Below are positions 25,495-34,061 of a stretch of DNA of 35,906 bases, in pieces. The notes under the pieces are model-generated. The model searched no databases, was not told the origin of the DNA, and saw only the letters and a list, made by a program, of their open reading frames with translations. A program made the translations under genes and the position numbers. Source of the DNA: Phycisphaerae bacterium (GTDB lineage Bacteria > Planctomycetota > Phycisphaerae > UBA1845); contig JAJDDT010000104.1 in NCBI GenBank assembly GCA_029260165.1, positions 1 through 35,906 of the forward strand, given 5' to 3'. Position 1 is the stretch's first letter. Each line of letters opens with the position of its first letter.

Positions 25495-26046
25495 GTGGAC
25501 ACGAAGAATTTGTCGCCGGCGTTGGTGCCGTTGGTTGATTATCTGGACAACCTGACCGAGCGTGCGTCGGTCGGGGAACTGCAAGCCCGGCTTGAATCGC
25601 TCGATATCACCGTCGATGACGTCAGGGATTTCGTCCAATTCGGCGAGACGCGGTACCGTCGCAATCTGATCTGCCGGGGCGGGTTTTATCACCTGCTGGC
25701 CATCTGCTGGAAAAGCGCCCAGCGAAGCCCGGTACACAATCACGCACATTCGACGTGCGGTTTCCGCGTTTTGACGGGCGTTGCCACGGAAACGTCGTTC
25801 GAGTTTTCACCTTGCGGTTTGGTCAAGCCCACCGCGACCGTGGATATGGTCGCGGGCCAGGTTGTGGCGACTCAGGATGCGAATATTCATCAGGTCTCCA
25901 ACCTTCAACCCGAAGTGGACGATCTGATCACACTGCATATTTATTCACCCCCGTTACTACGGATGGACACCTACTCGATTACGGATGATCAGGTTAGTGA
26001 GTATCGACCCGTCATATTTGAACACGCGCACGGCAGCGGTATCTGA
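25495..26046 (+). CDS. Cysteine dioxygenase, type I
   Basis: 183 residues from GTG 25495, with GGAG 8 bases upstream. It is a cupin Fe(II) enzyme that oxidises cysteine to cysteine sulfinate. HNHAHSTCG supplies iron ligands His81 and His83, and DANIHQVSN supplies His132. YRRNLI matches the substrate-binding YxRNL of the family. Cys88 stands five residues after the second His and Tyr150 lies in HIYSPPLL. These match in spacing the Cys93 and Tyr157 that cross-link in mammalian enzymes; many bacterial versions have Gly at the Cys position. The exporter gene follows after 14 bases, suggesting joint work in removing excess cysteine sulfur. Confidence 0.9.
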   Translation: MDTKNLSPALVPLVDYLDNLTERASVGELQARLESLDITVDDVRDFVQFGETRYRRNLICRGGFYHLLAICWKSAQRSPVHNHAHSTCGFRVLTGVATETSFEFSPCGLVKPTATVDMVAGQVVATQDANIHQVSNLQPEVDDLITLHIYSPPLLRMDTYSITDDQVSEYRPVIFEHAHGSGI

Positions 26047-26060
26047 TCGCGAGTTGATCG

Positions 26061-27245
26061 ATGGCTGACGCAAGCCCGACCGGCAACTCCATCGCGGCTG
26101 GATACGGTCTAAGCCCGGAGGCGTTCCTGTCGCTCGGTTCGATGGAGGGCATGTACGATGCGATCGTCGAAACGCCGATCAAGCCCGAGGCTGTCAAACA
26201 GGACATCTGGCCCGGGTATCTGGCAGCGGGTGTGACGGCGGGGATTGCCTATGTCGCGCTCTCCCTGATTGACCAACCGATCAGTACAGCCATTCTGGCG
26301 ATCATTCTTGGGGCGGTTGTGTGCAATCTTCTGCCTCTGCCGACGAGCATCGCACCGGGTTGCAAGCGCATCGTTAAGAAGGGGATTCCCATCGCGATCG
26401 TTCTGATGGGCGCGGGTTTGAATCTGGCGCGCGTCGGTGAGGTCGGTGCGTCCGCCATCGCGATCATCGTGCTCTGTTTGACGTTTGCTGTTTTCGCGGG
26501 GTATCGCCTCGGTCGATGGTTTGGTCTCAGTCGTGAAACGTCCCTGTTGATCGGGGCGGGGACGGGTATTTGCGGCAACAGTGCGATTGTCGCGGTCGCA
26601 CCACTACTTGATGCGAAGGACAAGGACCTTGTTCTTTCGATTGGCACGGTGAATCTTTTCGGTCTGCTGGCGATGTTGGCGTGTCCGCTGATTGGTACCT
26701 GGTTGGGAATGACACCCGAGTCGTTCGGTGTTTTTGCCGGGACGACGATTCACGCGGTCCCTCAGGTTGTGGCAGCCGGCGTGTCCTATCACACAGACGC
26801 GGGAACGATCGCGACAGCCACCAAGCTGCTGCGCGTGACGATGTTGGCACCGATGGTCATGGTGTTGGCGGTGATGTACGCCCGTCGTCATGCGACTGAT
26901 GTGGTCGCAGGCGGCAAACCCATTATTCACTATGCCCGACTGGTTCCCTGGTTCGTGTGGGGATTCGTCGTCATGGCGTTGCTCAACACATTTGAACTCC
27001 TGCCGCAATTGCATTTTGCACCAGGCTCGCTCGTGTCCGACGGTGAGAGTCGAACGGTCCTGCCCATGGCGGACATGTTCAAGAATGCCGCAAAAATCCT
27101 GCTCACGCTTGCGATGGCTGCCGTCGGCCTGGAAATCAACGTGCGTCAGTTGGCATCGGTGGGCGGAAAAGCCATCCTCGTCGGCGGGCTTGTGTCCGTC
27201 GCATTGGGCTCCCTCAGCATCACGCTGATCACGCTGCTGATGTGA
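26061..27245 (+). CDS. YeiH-family membrane exporter (putative sulfate exporter)
   Basis: 394 residues with about ten hydrophobic helices. It belongs to the YeiH/UPF0324 family: signatures include VLMGAGLNLARVGE, LIGAGTGICGNSAIVAVAPLL and GVFAGTTIHAVPQVVAAG. The roughly 60-residue N-terminal stretch before the first helix is cytoplasmic in character (EAFLSLGSMEGMYDAIVE). Family members are annotated as putative sulfate exporters, though direct transport evidence is limited. Its place right after cysteine dioxygenase, whose product breaks down to sulfite or sulfate, supports export of an oxidised sulfur or organosulfonate product. The ribosome site is weak. Confidence 0.87.
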   Translation: MADASPTGNSIAAGYGLSPEAFLSLGSMEGMYDAIVETPIKPEAVKQDIWPGYLAAGVTAGIAYVALSLIDQPISTAILAIILGAVVCNLLPLPTSIAPGCKRIVKKGIPIAIVLMGAGLNLARVGEVGASAIAIIVLCLTFAVFAGYRLGRWFGLSRETSLLIGAGTGICGNSAIVAVAPLLDAKDKDLVLSIGTVNLFGLLAMLACPLIGTWLGMTPESFGVFAGTTIHAVPQVVAAGVSYHTDAGTIATATKLLRVTMLAPMVMVLAVMYARRHATDVVAGGKPIIHYARLVPWFVWGFVVMALLNTFELLPQLHFAPGSLVSDGESRTVLPMADMFKNAAKILLTLAMAAVGLEINVRQLASVGGKAILVGGLVSVALGSLSITLITLLM

Positions 27246-27272
27246 CCTGCCCGCAACGACAATGGCGACGCA

Positions 27273-28673
27273 CTATGTCAGTTCCCATTCCGAACGATAT
27301 TCCGGGACCGTGACGTCGAGACCCAATTCGTCGCGAATCGATTCGCCCAGGCTGTTGGCTGCCTCTTCCTCGCCGTGCGTGAGGAAGACCTGGCGGACCG
27401 GTTTTTGAAAGTGGCTGATCCATTTGAGCAATCCATCGCGGTCGGCGTGGGCGCTGAAACCGTGAATCTGTGCGATGCGTGCGCGAACCGCGCGATTCTC
27501 GCCATGAATTCGAACTTCACCTGGTTTGTTGAGGATTTCGCGTCCGAGCGTGCCCCGTGCTTGATATCCAACGAACACGATCGTGCTTTCCGGACGCGAA
27601 ATGTTGCTGATGAGGTGATGCTTGATCCGTCCACCGGTACACATTCCGGAACCGGCAAGGATGATGCACGACCCTTTGATTCTGTTGATCGCCTTCGATT
27701 CGTTCGTCGATCGAATAAGCTTCAACCCCGGGAAGCGTAGCAGTGACTCGCCGGAATCGACAATCGCGCGGGCTTCGTCATCGATGTACGATTTGTGTCT
27801 GCCAAAGACGTCCGTCACATTGACCGCCATCGGGCTGTCCAGAAACGTCAGCAGGTTGGGAATGCGATCCTCCTGCACCAGTCTGGCCAGGTAATAAATC
27901 AGTTCCTGTGCGCGCTCGACGGCGAACGTTGGGATGATGATGTTTCCGCCTGCATCAACGGTCGTGTTGATCTCCTCGCACAGTTGATCTTCGACGTCTT
28001 CATGCCGCCCGTGTGCGCGATCGCCATAGGTCGATTCCATGACCACGAAATCCGCACGATCCAGGAGCGACGGATCGCGAATGATCGGTTTGTCCCATTG
28101 GCCTATGTCGCCGGAGAATACGATCGTGCACTTTTTCCCCTCGCGGTTGATGTGCACTTCCAACATCGACGACCCAAGGATATGACCCGCGTCGTGAAAG
28201 GTCACGGACACGCCATTGGCCACGTCGACAGCATCGTCGTATGCGACCGATGTGAACAGCTTCATCGTGTCAGTCACATCATTGGGTGAGTAAAGCGGTT
28301 CGACGGGATGCTTCGATTTGCGATTTTCGCGTTTGTGTCGCCTGCGTTTGAATTTGGCGTCCTCTTCCTGAATCTTGGCGGAATCAGACATGATGATGTC
28401 CGCCAACTCGACCGAGGCACCCGTCGCGAAAATCTTCCCGGAAAAACCGTTTTTGACCAGTCGCGGAATCAGCCCGGAATGATCCAGATGTGCGTGCGTC
28501 AACAGCAGGCAATCGATCGTGTCGGCTGGTATCGGTGGTTGTTCCCAGTTTCGTCCGCGAAACTCGCGCTCCTGAAACAGCCCGCAGTCGATCATAATTC
28601 GCGTGTCACCCAGATCGAGCAGATAACGCGAGCCTGTCACTTGTCGGTTTGCACCGAGAAACCGCAATTTCAT
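27273..28673 (-). CDS. Beta-CASP metallo-beta-lactamase-fold ribonuclease
   Basis: 466 residues from ATG 28673, with GGAGGT 9 bases upstream. The MBL core shows THAHLDHSG (metal-binding HxHxDH), DAGHILGSSMLEV, FSGDIG and the DxH-type ESTYGDRAH. The beta-CASP part and RNA-specificity tail include PTFAVERAQEL, GSGMCTGGRIKHHL, QARGTLGREI and IHGFSAHADRDGLLKWI. The family (CPSF-73/YSH1-like) processes or degrades RNA in the cytoplasm, and all metal ligands appear present. It ends 28 bases from the convergent exporter gene with no obvious terminator. Confidence 0.92.
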   Translation of the reverse strand: MKLRFLGANRQVTGSRYLLDLGDTRIMIDCGLFQEREFRGRNWEQPPIPADTIDCLLLTHAHLDHSGLIPRLVKNGFSGKIFATGASVELADIIMSDSAKIQEEDAKFKRRRHKRENRKSKHPVEPLYSPNDVTDTMKLFTSVAYDDAVDVANGVSVTFHDAGHILGSSMLEVHINREGKKCTIVFSGDIGQWDKPIIRDPSLLDRADFVVMESTYGDRAHGRHEDVEDQLCEEINTTVDAGGNIIIPTFAVERAQELIYYLARLVQEDRIPNLLTFLDSPMAVNVTDVFGRHKSYIDDEARAIVDSGESLLRFPGLKLIRSTNESKAINRIKGSCIILAGSGMCTGGRIKHHLISNISRPESTIVFVGYQARGTLGREILNKPGEVRIHGENRAVRARIAQIHGFSAHADRDGLLKWISHFQKPVRQVFLTHGEEEAANSLGESIRDELGLDVTVPEYRSEWELT

Positions 28674-28858
28674 GGGCGAGGTACCTCCGGTTTGAATTCG
28701 CCCAGGGTACACGCATTCCTCCGTCAGACAAGATCACTTCCCCGTCTTTTCAAACCACCGCGCAGGATGCCCGATCATCGATTCATCCAAATGGCTCTTT
28801 CTCTGATGATCGCTGATCCTGGAATCGCCTTCTACTTCGTCTCCGGAAAGCGCGTGGA

Positions 28859-29200
28859 TCATATCGGCCTGGACGCAGGCTCAAGCGCGACGGCTGTCCC
28901 GTAGGCGAGCAGTTCCGCCGCCCCGCCCATCAGGACCGATGTTGTGAACCGACAGGTCACGACCGCGTCGGCCCCCAGCGAGTTGGCTTCGTCGATCATG
29001 CGATCGATGGCCTGCTCGCGCGCTTCTGCAATCAGTTTTGTGTACTCGGTAATCTCTCCGCCAACGATGTTGCGAAACAGCGCCAATATGTCCTTGCCCA
29101 TGTGCCGGGCGCGAATCGTGTTTCCGCGAACCATGCCCAGCGTCCTGCTGACTTCCTGCCCATGAACCGTCGGCGTTGTCACGACGATGATACGTTTCAT
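28859..29200 (-). CDS. YbjQ/UPF0145 family protein
   Basis: 113 residues, close to the usual 105-110. Family features are the opening IIVVTTPTVHGQEV, GMVRGNTIRARHMGKD and DEANSLGADAVVTCRF, ending in AAELLAYGTAVALE. Members form pentamer-like rings and are described as heavy-metal-binding, but function is unproven. The ATG overlaps the stop of the anti-sigma factor gene (ATGA), so it belongs to the sigma/anti-sigma operon. This raises the possibility that it is part of the response or of its signal. Confidence 0.88.
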   Translation of the reverse strand: MKRIIVVTTPTVHGQEVSRTLGMVRGNTIRARHMGKDILALFRNIVGGEITEYTKLIAEAREQAIDRMIDEANSLGADAVVTCRFTTSVLMGGAAELLAYGTAVALEPASRPI

Positions 29201-29634
29201 AGTTCCACGTCCTTATACTTGTCGGTCTTTCGCGCCCGCAGTCGCTCGATCAGGACCGATCCGCCAATCAACACGCCCGCGATCGCAACCGCCCCGATGC
29301 CGATGCGCTCCCAGGTACCGACCGACTCGTTGCTGACAAATTTGCTGATCGCCAGCCAGGCCAGAATCGCCAACCCGGCGATTCCAATGATCCATCCCAA
29401 CCCGCGACTTGTCCTGATGGCTGACACACTCATCATCATGCTCCATTGTTGCTCCGTTGGCTGCGGATGGTTTATTGATCCAAGCTCGGACTGAATCGTG
29501 CGCAACTGCTCGAACTCCGCCCGACAACGCGTGCAATCATCAATGTGCAACTCCACGCGTTGACGATCCTGTTGCGTCAATTCACCATCCAGATACCCGC
29601 TGAGCAACGGTTCAATTTGGTCACAAACACTCAT
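29197..29634 (-). CDS. Anti-sigma factor with zinc-finger domain
   Basis: 145 residues. The N-terminal zf-HC2 anti-sigma domain has LLSGYLDGELTQQDRQRVELHIDDCTRC (about residues 9-36), where H-x3-C-x2-C with an upstream Cys forms the zinc site. Two hydrophobic helices follow (GLGWIIGIAGLAILAWLAI and IGIGAVAIAGVLIGGSVLI), so the protein is membrane-anchored with little outside the membrane. It starts 4 bases after the ECF sigma gene and should hold that sigma factor inactive until a membrane signal arrives. Confidence 0.88.
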   Translation of the reverse strand: MSVCDQIEPLLSGYLDGELTQQDRQRVELHIDDCTRCRAEFEQLRTIQSELGSINHPQPTEQQWSMMMSVSAIRTSRGLGWIIGIAGLAILAWLAISKFVSNESVGTWERIGIGAVAIAGVLIGGSVLIERLRARKTDKYKDVEL

Positions 29635-29638
29635 CGGA

Positions 29639-30118
29639 CTACAACTGATCCTTCAAACGGTCTCTCAACGTCAACCGTGCCCGGTGAAGCCTCGACATCA
29701 CTGTCCCCGGCGCGATCGACAACACGTCCGCAATTCGCGCGTACGAAAATCCATGCACGTCACGCAGCAACAGAATCTCGCGGTGCACAGGCTCCAACTT
29801 CCCAAGCTCCCGGCGAAGCGCCTCCCCCAGTTCCCGACTCGCCAATTGATCCTCCGCACTACGCCTCCGCCCGTCGGTTGCGTCAAACAGTTCGTCATGC
29901 TTTCGCTTCGAACGATCTCGAATCCGGTCGATGCATTTGTTCCGCAAAACGCGAAAGAACCAGGCGGCGGGATCGCGCGCTCCGCGAACGGCGTTCTGAT
30001 GCTGCAAGGCAGCGCGAAGTCCGTCCTGCACCGCGTCGGCAGCGTCATCCGGATTACCGAGCATGTACACGGCAAACACGAACCCTTTCCGGCGGAACTG
30101 TTCCAGCAACGTTGTCAT
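29639..30118 (-). CDS. ECF-type RNA polymerase sigma factor
   Basis: 159 residues from ATG 30118; TTG 30172 or GTG 30136 would lengthen it, and no start has a clear ribosome site. Region 2 is GNPDDAADAVQDGLRAAL and WFFRVLRNKCIDRIRDR. Region 4 is LEPVHREILLLRDVHGFSYARIADVL with SIAPGTVMSRLHRARLTLR as its helix-turn-helix. It redirects RNA polymerase to stress or envelope genes and is controlled by the anti-sigma factor encoded just downstream. The operon is sigma, anti-sigma, ybjQ-like. Confidence 0.9.
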   Translation of the reverse strand: MTTLLEQFRRKGFVFAVYMLGNPDDAADAVQDGLRAALQHQNAVRGARDPAAWFFRVLRNKCIDRIRDRSKRKHDELFDATDGRRRSAEDQLASRELGEALRRELGKLEPVHREILLLRDVHGFSYARIADVLSIAPGTVMSRLHRARLTLRDRLKDQL

Positions 30119-30270
30119 GTCCGGGCGTCGATCCACATGTCCGCAACTACCCGCCGCAGGCTCCGAGGGCAAGAACCGTCCTGCCGACTACCCAAATGAC
30201 GTCGCCGACCCGGATATATTCCACGGGAGGTGTCAGAAAAGGTAAGGTCCGAAAATGAAGCGCAGAACCG

Positions 30271-31065
30271 TCAGTTCTGCTCGCTGAAGAGTTGTTTCAA
30301 ATCGCGAAGATGATGTTGCGCGGTGGCTTCCTCATCCTTGTTGGCCGCGAGTGTCAGGGCGTGATTCAACGTACTCGCAGCCGAGGTCAGATTCCCCGCC
30401 ACAAACAACATCCGACCAAGCTCGGAATGCAGCAGCGATTCTTCCGGGTGTATCGCCACAACCCGTGTGAGCGCCCGCACACACCGGGTCCAGTCCTGCT
30501 GCTGAGCGTACATCGAATACAGATTGCCGAGCATCCGGGTTAACACTGTCCGCGTCCCGATCGAGGCGAGATGTTCCTCGGTCAGCTCGAAATCCGCCCC
30601 GAAAATACCCTTGACCATCTGCTCGCACTGCTCGCGCGACTTCTCCTGCCCACCATTGAAAGGATCGACCAGGATTTCCTCACCAATTCCCTCATAGCAA
30701 ACCATGAAGTGACCCGGCATCGACACACCGTGGAATGGCCAGCCCAACTGATGAGCCAGATCAAGCCAAACCGTCGCAAGCGAAATCGGTATTCCGCGAT
30801 GCGTGTCAATCACCCGGTTCAGGTAATGATTGGCGGGGTTTTGAAAATCCTCGTAATTTCCCCGATACGCTTCCGCGTCGATCAACACCTCGCGAAGCGC
30901 ATCCACACGGTCCGAACCACTGTGCGCATCCAATCGGTCCACCCGATCAGCCAATCCGTTCAATCGCTCCAGGTAGCGCGCCGGTGCGACCTCCTCATAC
31001 TCATCGCGTGCAAGCAACAATGCCGCATGCGCAAGCCGGAAATCGTCCCGATTGCGCTGCATCAT
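30271..31065 (-). CDS. SirB1-family transglutaminase-like/TPR protein
   Basis: 264 residues from ATG 31065; a TTG at 31083 is also possible. The N-terminal two thirds match SirB1/transglutaminase-like proteins: NYEDFQNPANHYLNRVID, THRGIPISLATVWLDLAHQL and GVSMPGHFMVCYEG, with ILVDPFNGG. The His of PGHF and the Asp of VDPF are conserved, but the catalytic Cys of true transglutaminases is not at its usual place, so enzyme activity is doubtful. The C-terminal third has TPR-like helices (LLHSELGRMLFVAGNLTSAASTLNHAL). The biological role is unknown. Confidence 0.83.
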   Translation of the reverse strand: MMQRNRDDFRLAHAALLLARDEYEEVAPARYLERLNGLADRVDRLDAHSGSDRVDALREVLIDAEAYRGNYEDFQNPANHYLNRVIDTHRGIPISLATVWLDLAHQLGWPFHGVSMPGHFMVCYEGIGEEILVDPFNGGQEKSREQCEQMVKGIFGADFELTEEHLASIGTRTVLTRMLGNLYSMYAQQQDWTRCVRALTRVVAIHPEESLLHSELGRMLFVAGNLTSAASTLNHALTLAANKDEEATAQHHLRDLKQLFSEQN

Positions 31066-31182
31066 GTCGTCAAATGGATGCAATCCTTCGCGGATGGGTC
31101 AGCCCTCCTCTTCAAAACACGAGACACAATGATTCGTTGCACAAAAGAAAATGAATAAACACCCCTTGCTCATTATAGGCGC

Positions 31183-33780
31183 TTACTTCCCCGTCGAAGA
31201 ACCCATTTCCTCCGCCTCCAGAATCCATTCACCGAAATCCACGTTTCTGGAAACCGGTTCAGTCTTTTCGGACGTTACGCTCGATTTTGAGAATCGACGA
31301 CCATCGCGCATCCGACCACCACTCAACGGCTTCAATACGCCTGGCAATGCCTCCCTTGACGCATCCGCCAAACCCTCCAACGCCACCGGCGAGTGCGTCT
31401 GCGTGATCGCCGGTACGCGTGCAAGAGTTTTGGATAACCGCGTTTGCACATGTTTGGCCTCATCCACCCATTCGCGTAGCGTCTGTGATGATTTTGACGT
31501 CTCTGCCGACAACTGCGACAGCCGCCCGTTGGCTTCGCGACTCACCTCCGCAAATCGCGTCACGTCGCGGTTCGCCTGCAAACTCGCCTGCGACAACCCA
31601 CTAAACACCTTGCGAACCGCACGACACACCTTGTCCAACTGAACCGCCTGCGTTTTCGCATCGTTAATCACGCGCTGCGGGTCAGCCATCATGCTGTTCA
31701 ACTGATGCGTGAAAGATTCGGTTCGCGTTTCAATCTGCTGCATACGCGATTGCACGTCCCCCAGATGCTCCAGGAATCCGCTCAGTCGCTCGTCACTGGC
31801 ATCGAGCATCTCCGCCCGTTCCAACACGTTGGCCAACAACTGCGAAACCTCGCGACCCGCTTCATTGGCCTCCTGTGTGACAGCCGATACCGTCTCAATC
31901 AGCTTCGACGACCGTACCATCTGCTGATTGAGTGTCTGTGACGCCGACTGACCCGCCCTGACCGATTCGTCCAACGACGTCGCCACGTCGTGGTTGGCTA
32001 TGCGCACCTTCTCAAGTTGATCCAACTGCTTCTGTGCCGACACCTGTTCATCCGCAACACGCCTGCGGACCTTCTCGGCTGACTCGATCGTGTGCACAAT
32101 GTGCGAGGTCGTTTCATCCGCCAGCGGCATCGCCTGTGTCAGCTTGTTGTGACCCGCCTCCGCCTGTTTGACAATCATAGTCAGACGCTCGACGGCTGCA
32201 TCCGCACGAACAACCACACCCTCAGATTCACCCAGTAACCTGGTAATATCATCGATCCGACGCTTCGCGGTCGCGTCGTGATTTGCAAGTTTCCCCGAAA
32301 CCGCCTCAGCCTCCTCACGGAACGATTCCAATTGTCCGACGGTTTCGTCCGCCCTTTTCGTTCGTTCCGAAAGCTGACGTGTGCGCTCCTGTGCGGTCGT
32401 CGTTAACGTCCACACATCCTGAATCGTGCACTCGATTTTTTCGATCGCCAGACGCGATCCGTCCAGCGCTTCCTTCAACGCCATCTCCGCAGGCGTCGTC
32501 TTCGCCAACGTCTCCTTCAACGCCCTGTTCGACGACTTCGCGATTTCCGACGACGATTGCAACTGCTTCAGTTGATCGAACACGACCACCTGTTGCTTCC
32601 GCTGTTCGCCAAGTGCGTCACTACCCTTCTGTGTTGCATCCGACAGCATCCGCACCGTCTCACCACCCGCCTGAATCTGCGATGCCAACCGCTTCTGATG
32701 CTCCGCGAACATCGCCTCAGCCTGTTGCGACTTCGCTGCCGACTGACGTGTCAATTCGTCCATCTTTACGCCAGCCAACTGCTCCAGGCGGGCAGTCTCT
32801 CGCGTTGCCAATTGCGTAATCTTCTGCCCCGAATCCTCAACGAGCCTGCCTTGTTTCTCGAATTCAGGCATACGCTCATCAATGCGCGAGGTTGCCTTGT
32901 CCGCGACAGCCTGAACACGCTCAACACCATCGTCTCCCAACCCGGACACCTTCGAAATCGCGCGATCACGGATATCTGCGATAACCTGAACCACCTCACC
33001 CAGACTCTTTTCGATCATTCCCTCAAGACGTGTTGCAAGCGACGCGCCGACCTCCGCCAACTTCTGATCCACCATCGCAGCCAGGCGGTTCTCAGCCTCG
33101 CGCGTGATCGCGTCCATCCGCTCACGATCCCGCGCAACCGTCTCCTCCCACTTCTCAACACGCTTGATCGCAGAATCCTGAACCCGCGCGACACCCTCCT
33201 CCGCCAACGTCGATGCACGATCCATCATCTTGTTAATTTGCGAGCTTCGTGCGTCAAAACGCGACCGTTCCTGACCAGCCCACTCCTCAACGCGGTGACG
33301 ACCAGCCGCCACATTCTCTCCAAACTTCGCAACCGATCCCTCAAGAAGCCGATCGTGTTTCGCTGCCAACTCCCCCAGCTTTTCATCGGCTGCGTTCTGC
33401 AACTTTTTCGCGTGGTCAGCCAATTCCGAGGAAACGTTCGACCGAATCTCGGTCGCCTTCGATATCACCCGCAGAAGATCCTCACGCGCCTGCGTGCCAG
33501 CCTCCACCGAATCCAGCAGCAGCGATATCCGATCCTGAGACGCCTCGCCCGCGTCAGCCAACCCGTCCAGCACCCCCTCAAGCCGACCAACGATCTGATC
33601 AGCCTCACCACAGCGAACCTCCGCGCGATCGAGCATCTCGGATACCGCGTCGCAACGCTCCCCGGGACCATCGACCATCTCGGGCTGACCTGCTTCGGGT
33701 GTGGTGGGAGCGGAAATTTCCTCGTCCGCAACGACCTGATCTTCCGTGACTGCTTGCGCCGACTCCATTTCGACTGCCAT
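31183..33780 (-). CDS. Long cytoplasmic coiled-coil protein
   Basis: 865 residues, with AGGAG 7 bases before the ATG. There is no signal peptide or membrane helix. After an acidic, Pro-containing N-terminus of some 40 residues, almost the entire length is heptad-rich helix with high Ala, Glu, Gln, Arg and Ser. Examples are EKWEETVARDRERMDAITREA, KVRRRVADEQVSAQKQLDQL and LNQQMVRSSKLIETVSAVTQE. Repeated AT/AE-rich stretches recall chemoreceptor cytoplasmic rods, but the conserved signalling hairpin is not seen. Pro-rich kinks occur near the C-terminus. It could be a scaffold or cytoskeletal-type filament protein. I do not recognise a family. Confidence 0.8.
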   Translation of the reverse strand: MAVEMESAQAVTEDQVVADEEISAPTTPEAGQPEMVDGPGERCDAVSEMLDRAEVRCGEADQIVGRLEGVLDGLADAGEASQDRISLLLDSVEAGTQAREDLLRVISKATEIRSNVSSELADHAKKLQNAADEKLGELAAKHDRLLEGSVAKFGENVAAGRHRVEEWAGQERSRFDARSSQINKMMDRASTLAEEGVARVQDSAIKRVEKWEETVARDRERMDAITREAENRLAAMVDQKLAEVGASLATRLEGMIEKSLGEVVQVIADIRDRAISKVSGLGDDGVERVQAVADKATSRIDERMPEFEKQGRLVEDSGQKITQLATRETARLEQLAGVKMDELTRQSAAKSQQAEAMFAEHQKRLASQIQAGGETVRMLSDATQKGSDALGEQRKQQVVVFDQLKQLQSSSEIAKSSNRALKETLAKTTPAEMALKEALDGSRLAIEKIECTIQDVWTLTTTAQERTRQLSERTKRADETVGQLESFREEAEAVSGKLANHDATAKRRIDDITRLLGESEGVVVRADAAVERLTMIVKQAEAGHNKLTQAMPLADETTSHIVHTIESAEKVRRRVADEQVSAQKQLDQLEKVRIANHDVATSLDESVRAGQSASQTLNQQMVRSSKLIETVSAVTQEANEAGREVSQLLANVLERAEMLDASDERLSGFLEHLGDVQSRMQQIETRTESFTHQLNSMMADPQRVINDAKTQAVQLDKVCRAVRKVFSGLSQASLQANRDVTRFAEVSREANGRLSQLSAETSKSSQTLREWVDEAKHVQTRLSKTLARVPAITQTHSPVALEGLADASREALPGVLKPLSGGRMRDGRRFSKSSVTSEKTEPVSRNVDFGEWILEAEEMGSSTGK

Positions 33781-33934
33781 CGAGGAACTCCTTCATCATG
33801 CCCAACACCGCTCGTACCAGACGAGGACGACTGCTCCTGCGGATCTCACAGGCGAACAGCCACCAATAAGCGGCGTTGTCACGAACTATCGGCAGTCATT
33901 ATGGGGCACTGAAATTATCGGGCAGAAGTGACAG

Positions 33935-33965
33935 GCGATGTTCGCCAATTGAAGCTTCTTCAATT
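33935..33965. other. Two adjacent stem-loops in intergenic region
   Basis: In the 281-base gap 33781-34061, GGCGA-TGT-TCGCC is followed at 33947-33965 by AATTGAAG-CTT-CTTCAATT, a perfect 8-base stem with a 3-base loop. No T run follows on either strand. They lie just before a REP-like palindrome, and a related string (ACAGGCGACGTTCGC) recurs after it, so the palindrome is flanked by similar sequences. Confidence 0.45.
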
Positions 33966-33970
33966 CAAAT

Positions 33971-33995
33971 GTAGCGTCACCCCTTGTGGGTGACG
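33971..33995 (+). repeat. REP-like palindrome with GTAG tetranucleotide
   Basis: GTAG (33971-33974) is followed by CGTCACCC (33975-33982) and GGGTGACG (33988-33995), a perfect 8-base stem with a 5-base loop. It is in the opposite orientation to the copies at 1767, 8255 and 10612, and intergenic like them. Confidence 0.78.
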
Positions 33996-34061
33996 GGAGA
34001 AACAGGCGACGTTCGCGAACCCGGGACGCGGCGCCTGCAGTGAAACCGCAAAAACAGGGTA

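Noticed and set aside
31183-33780. Coiled-coil protein as a methyl-accepting chemotaxis protein
   Set aside because: There are no membrane helices or HAMP domain, and the conserved hairpin tip of receptors was not found.
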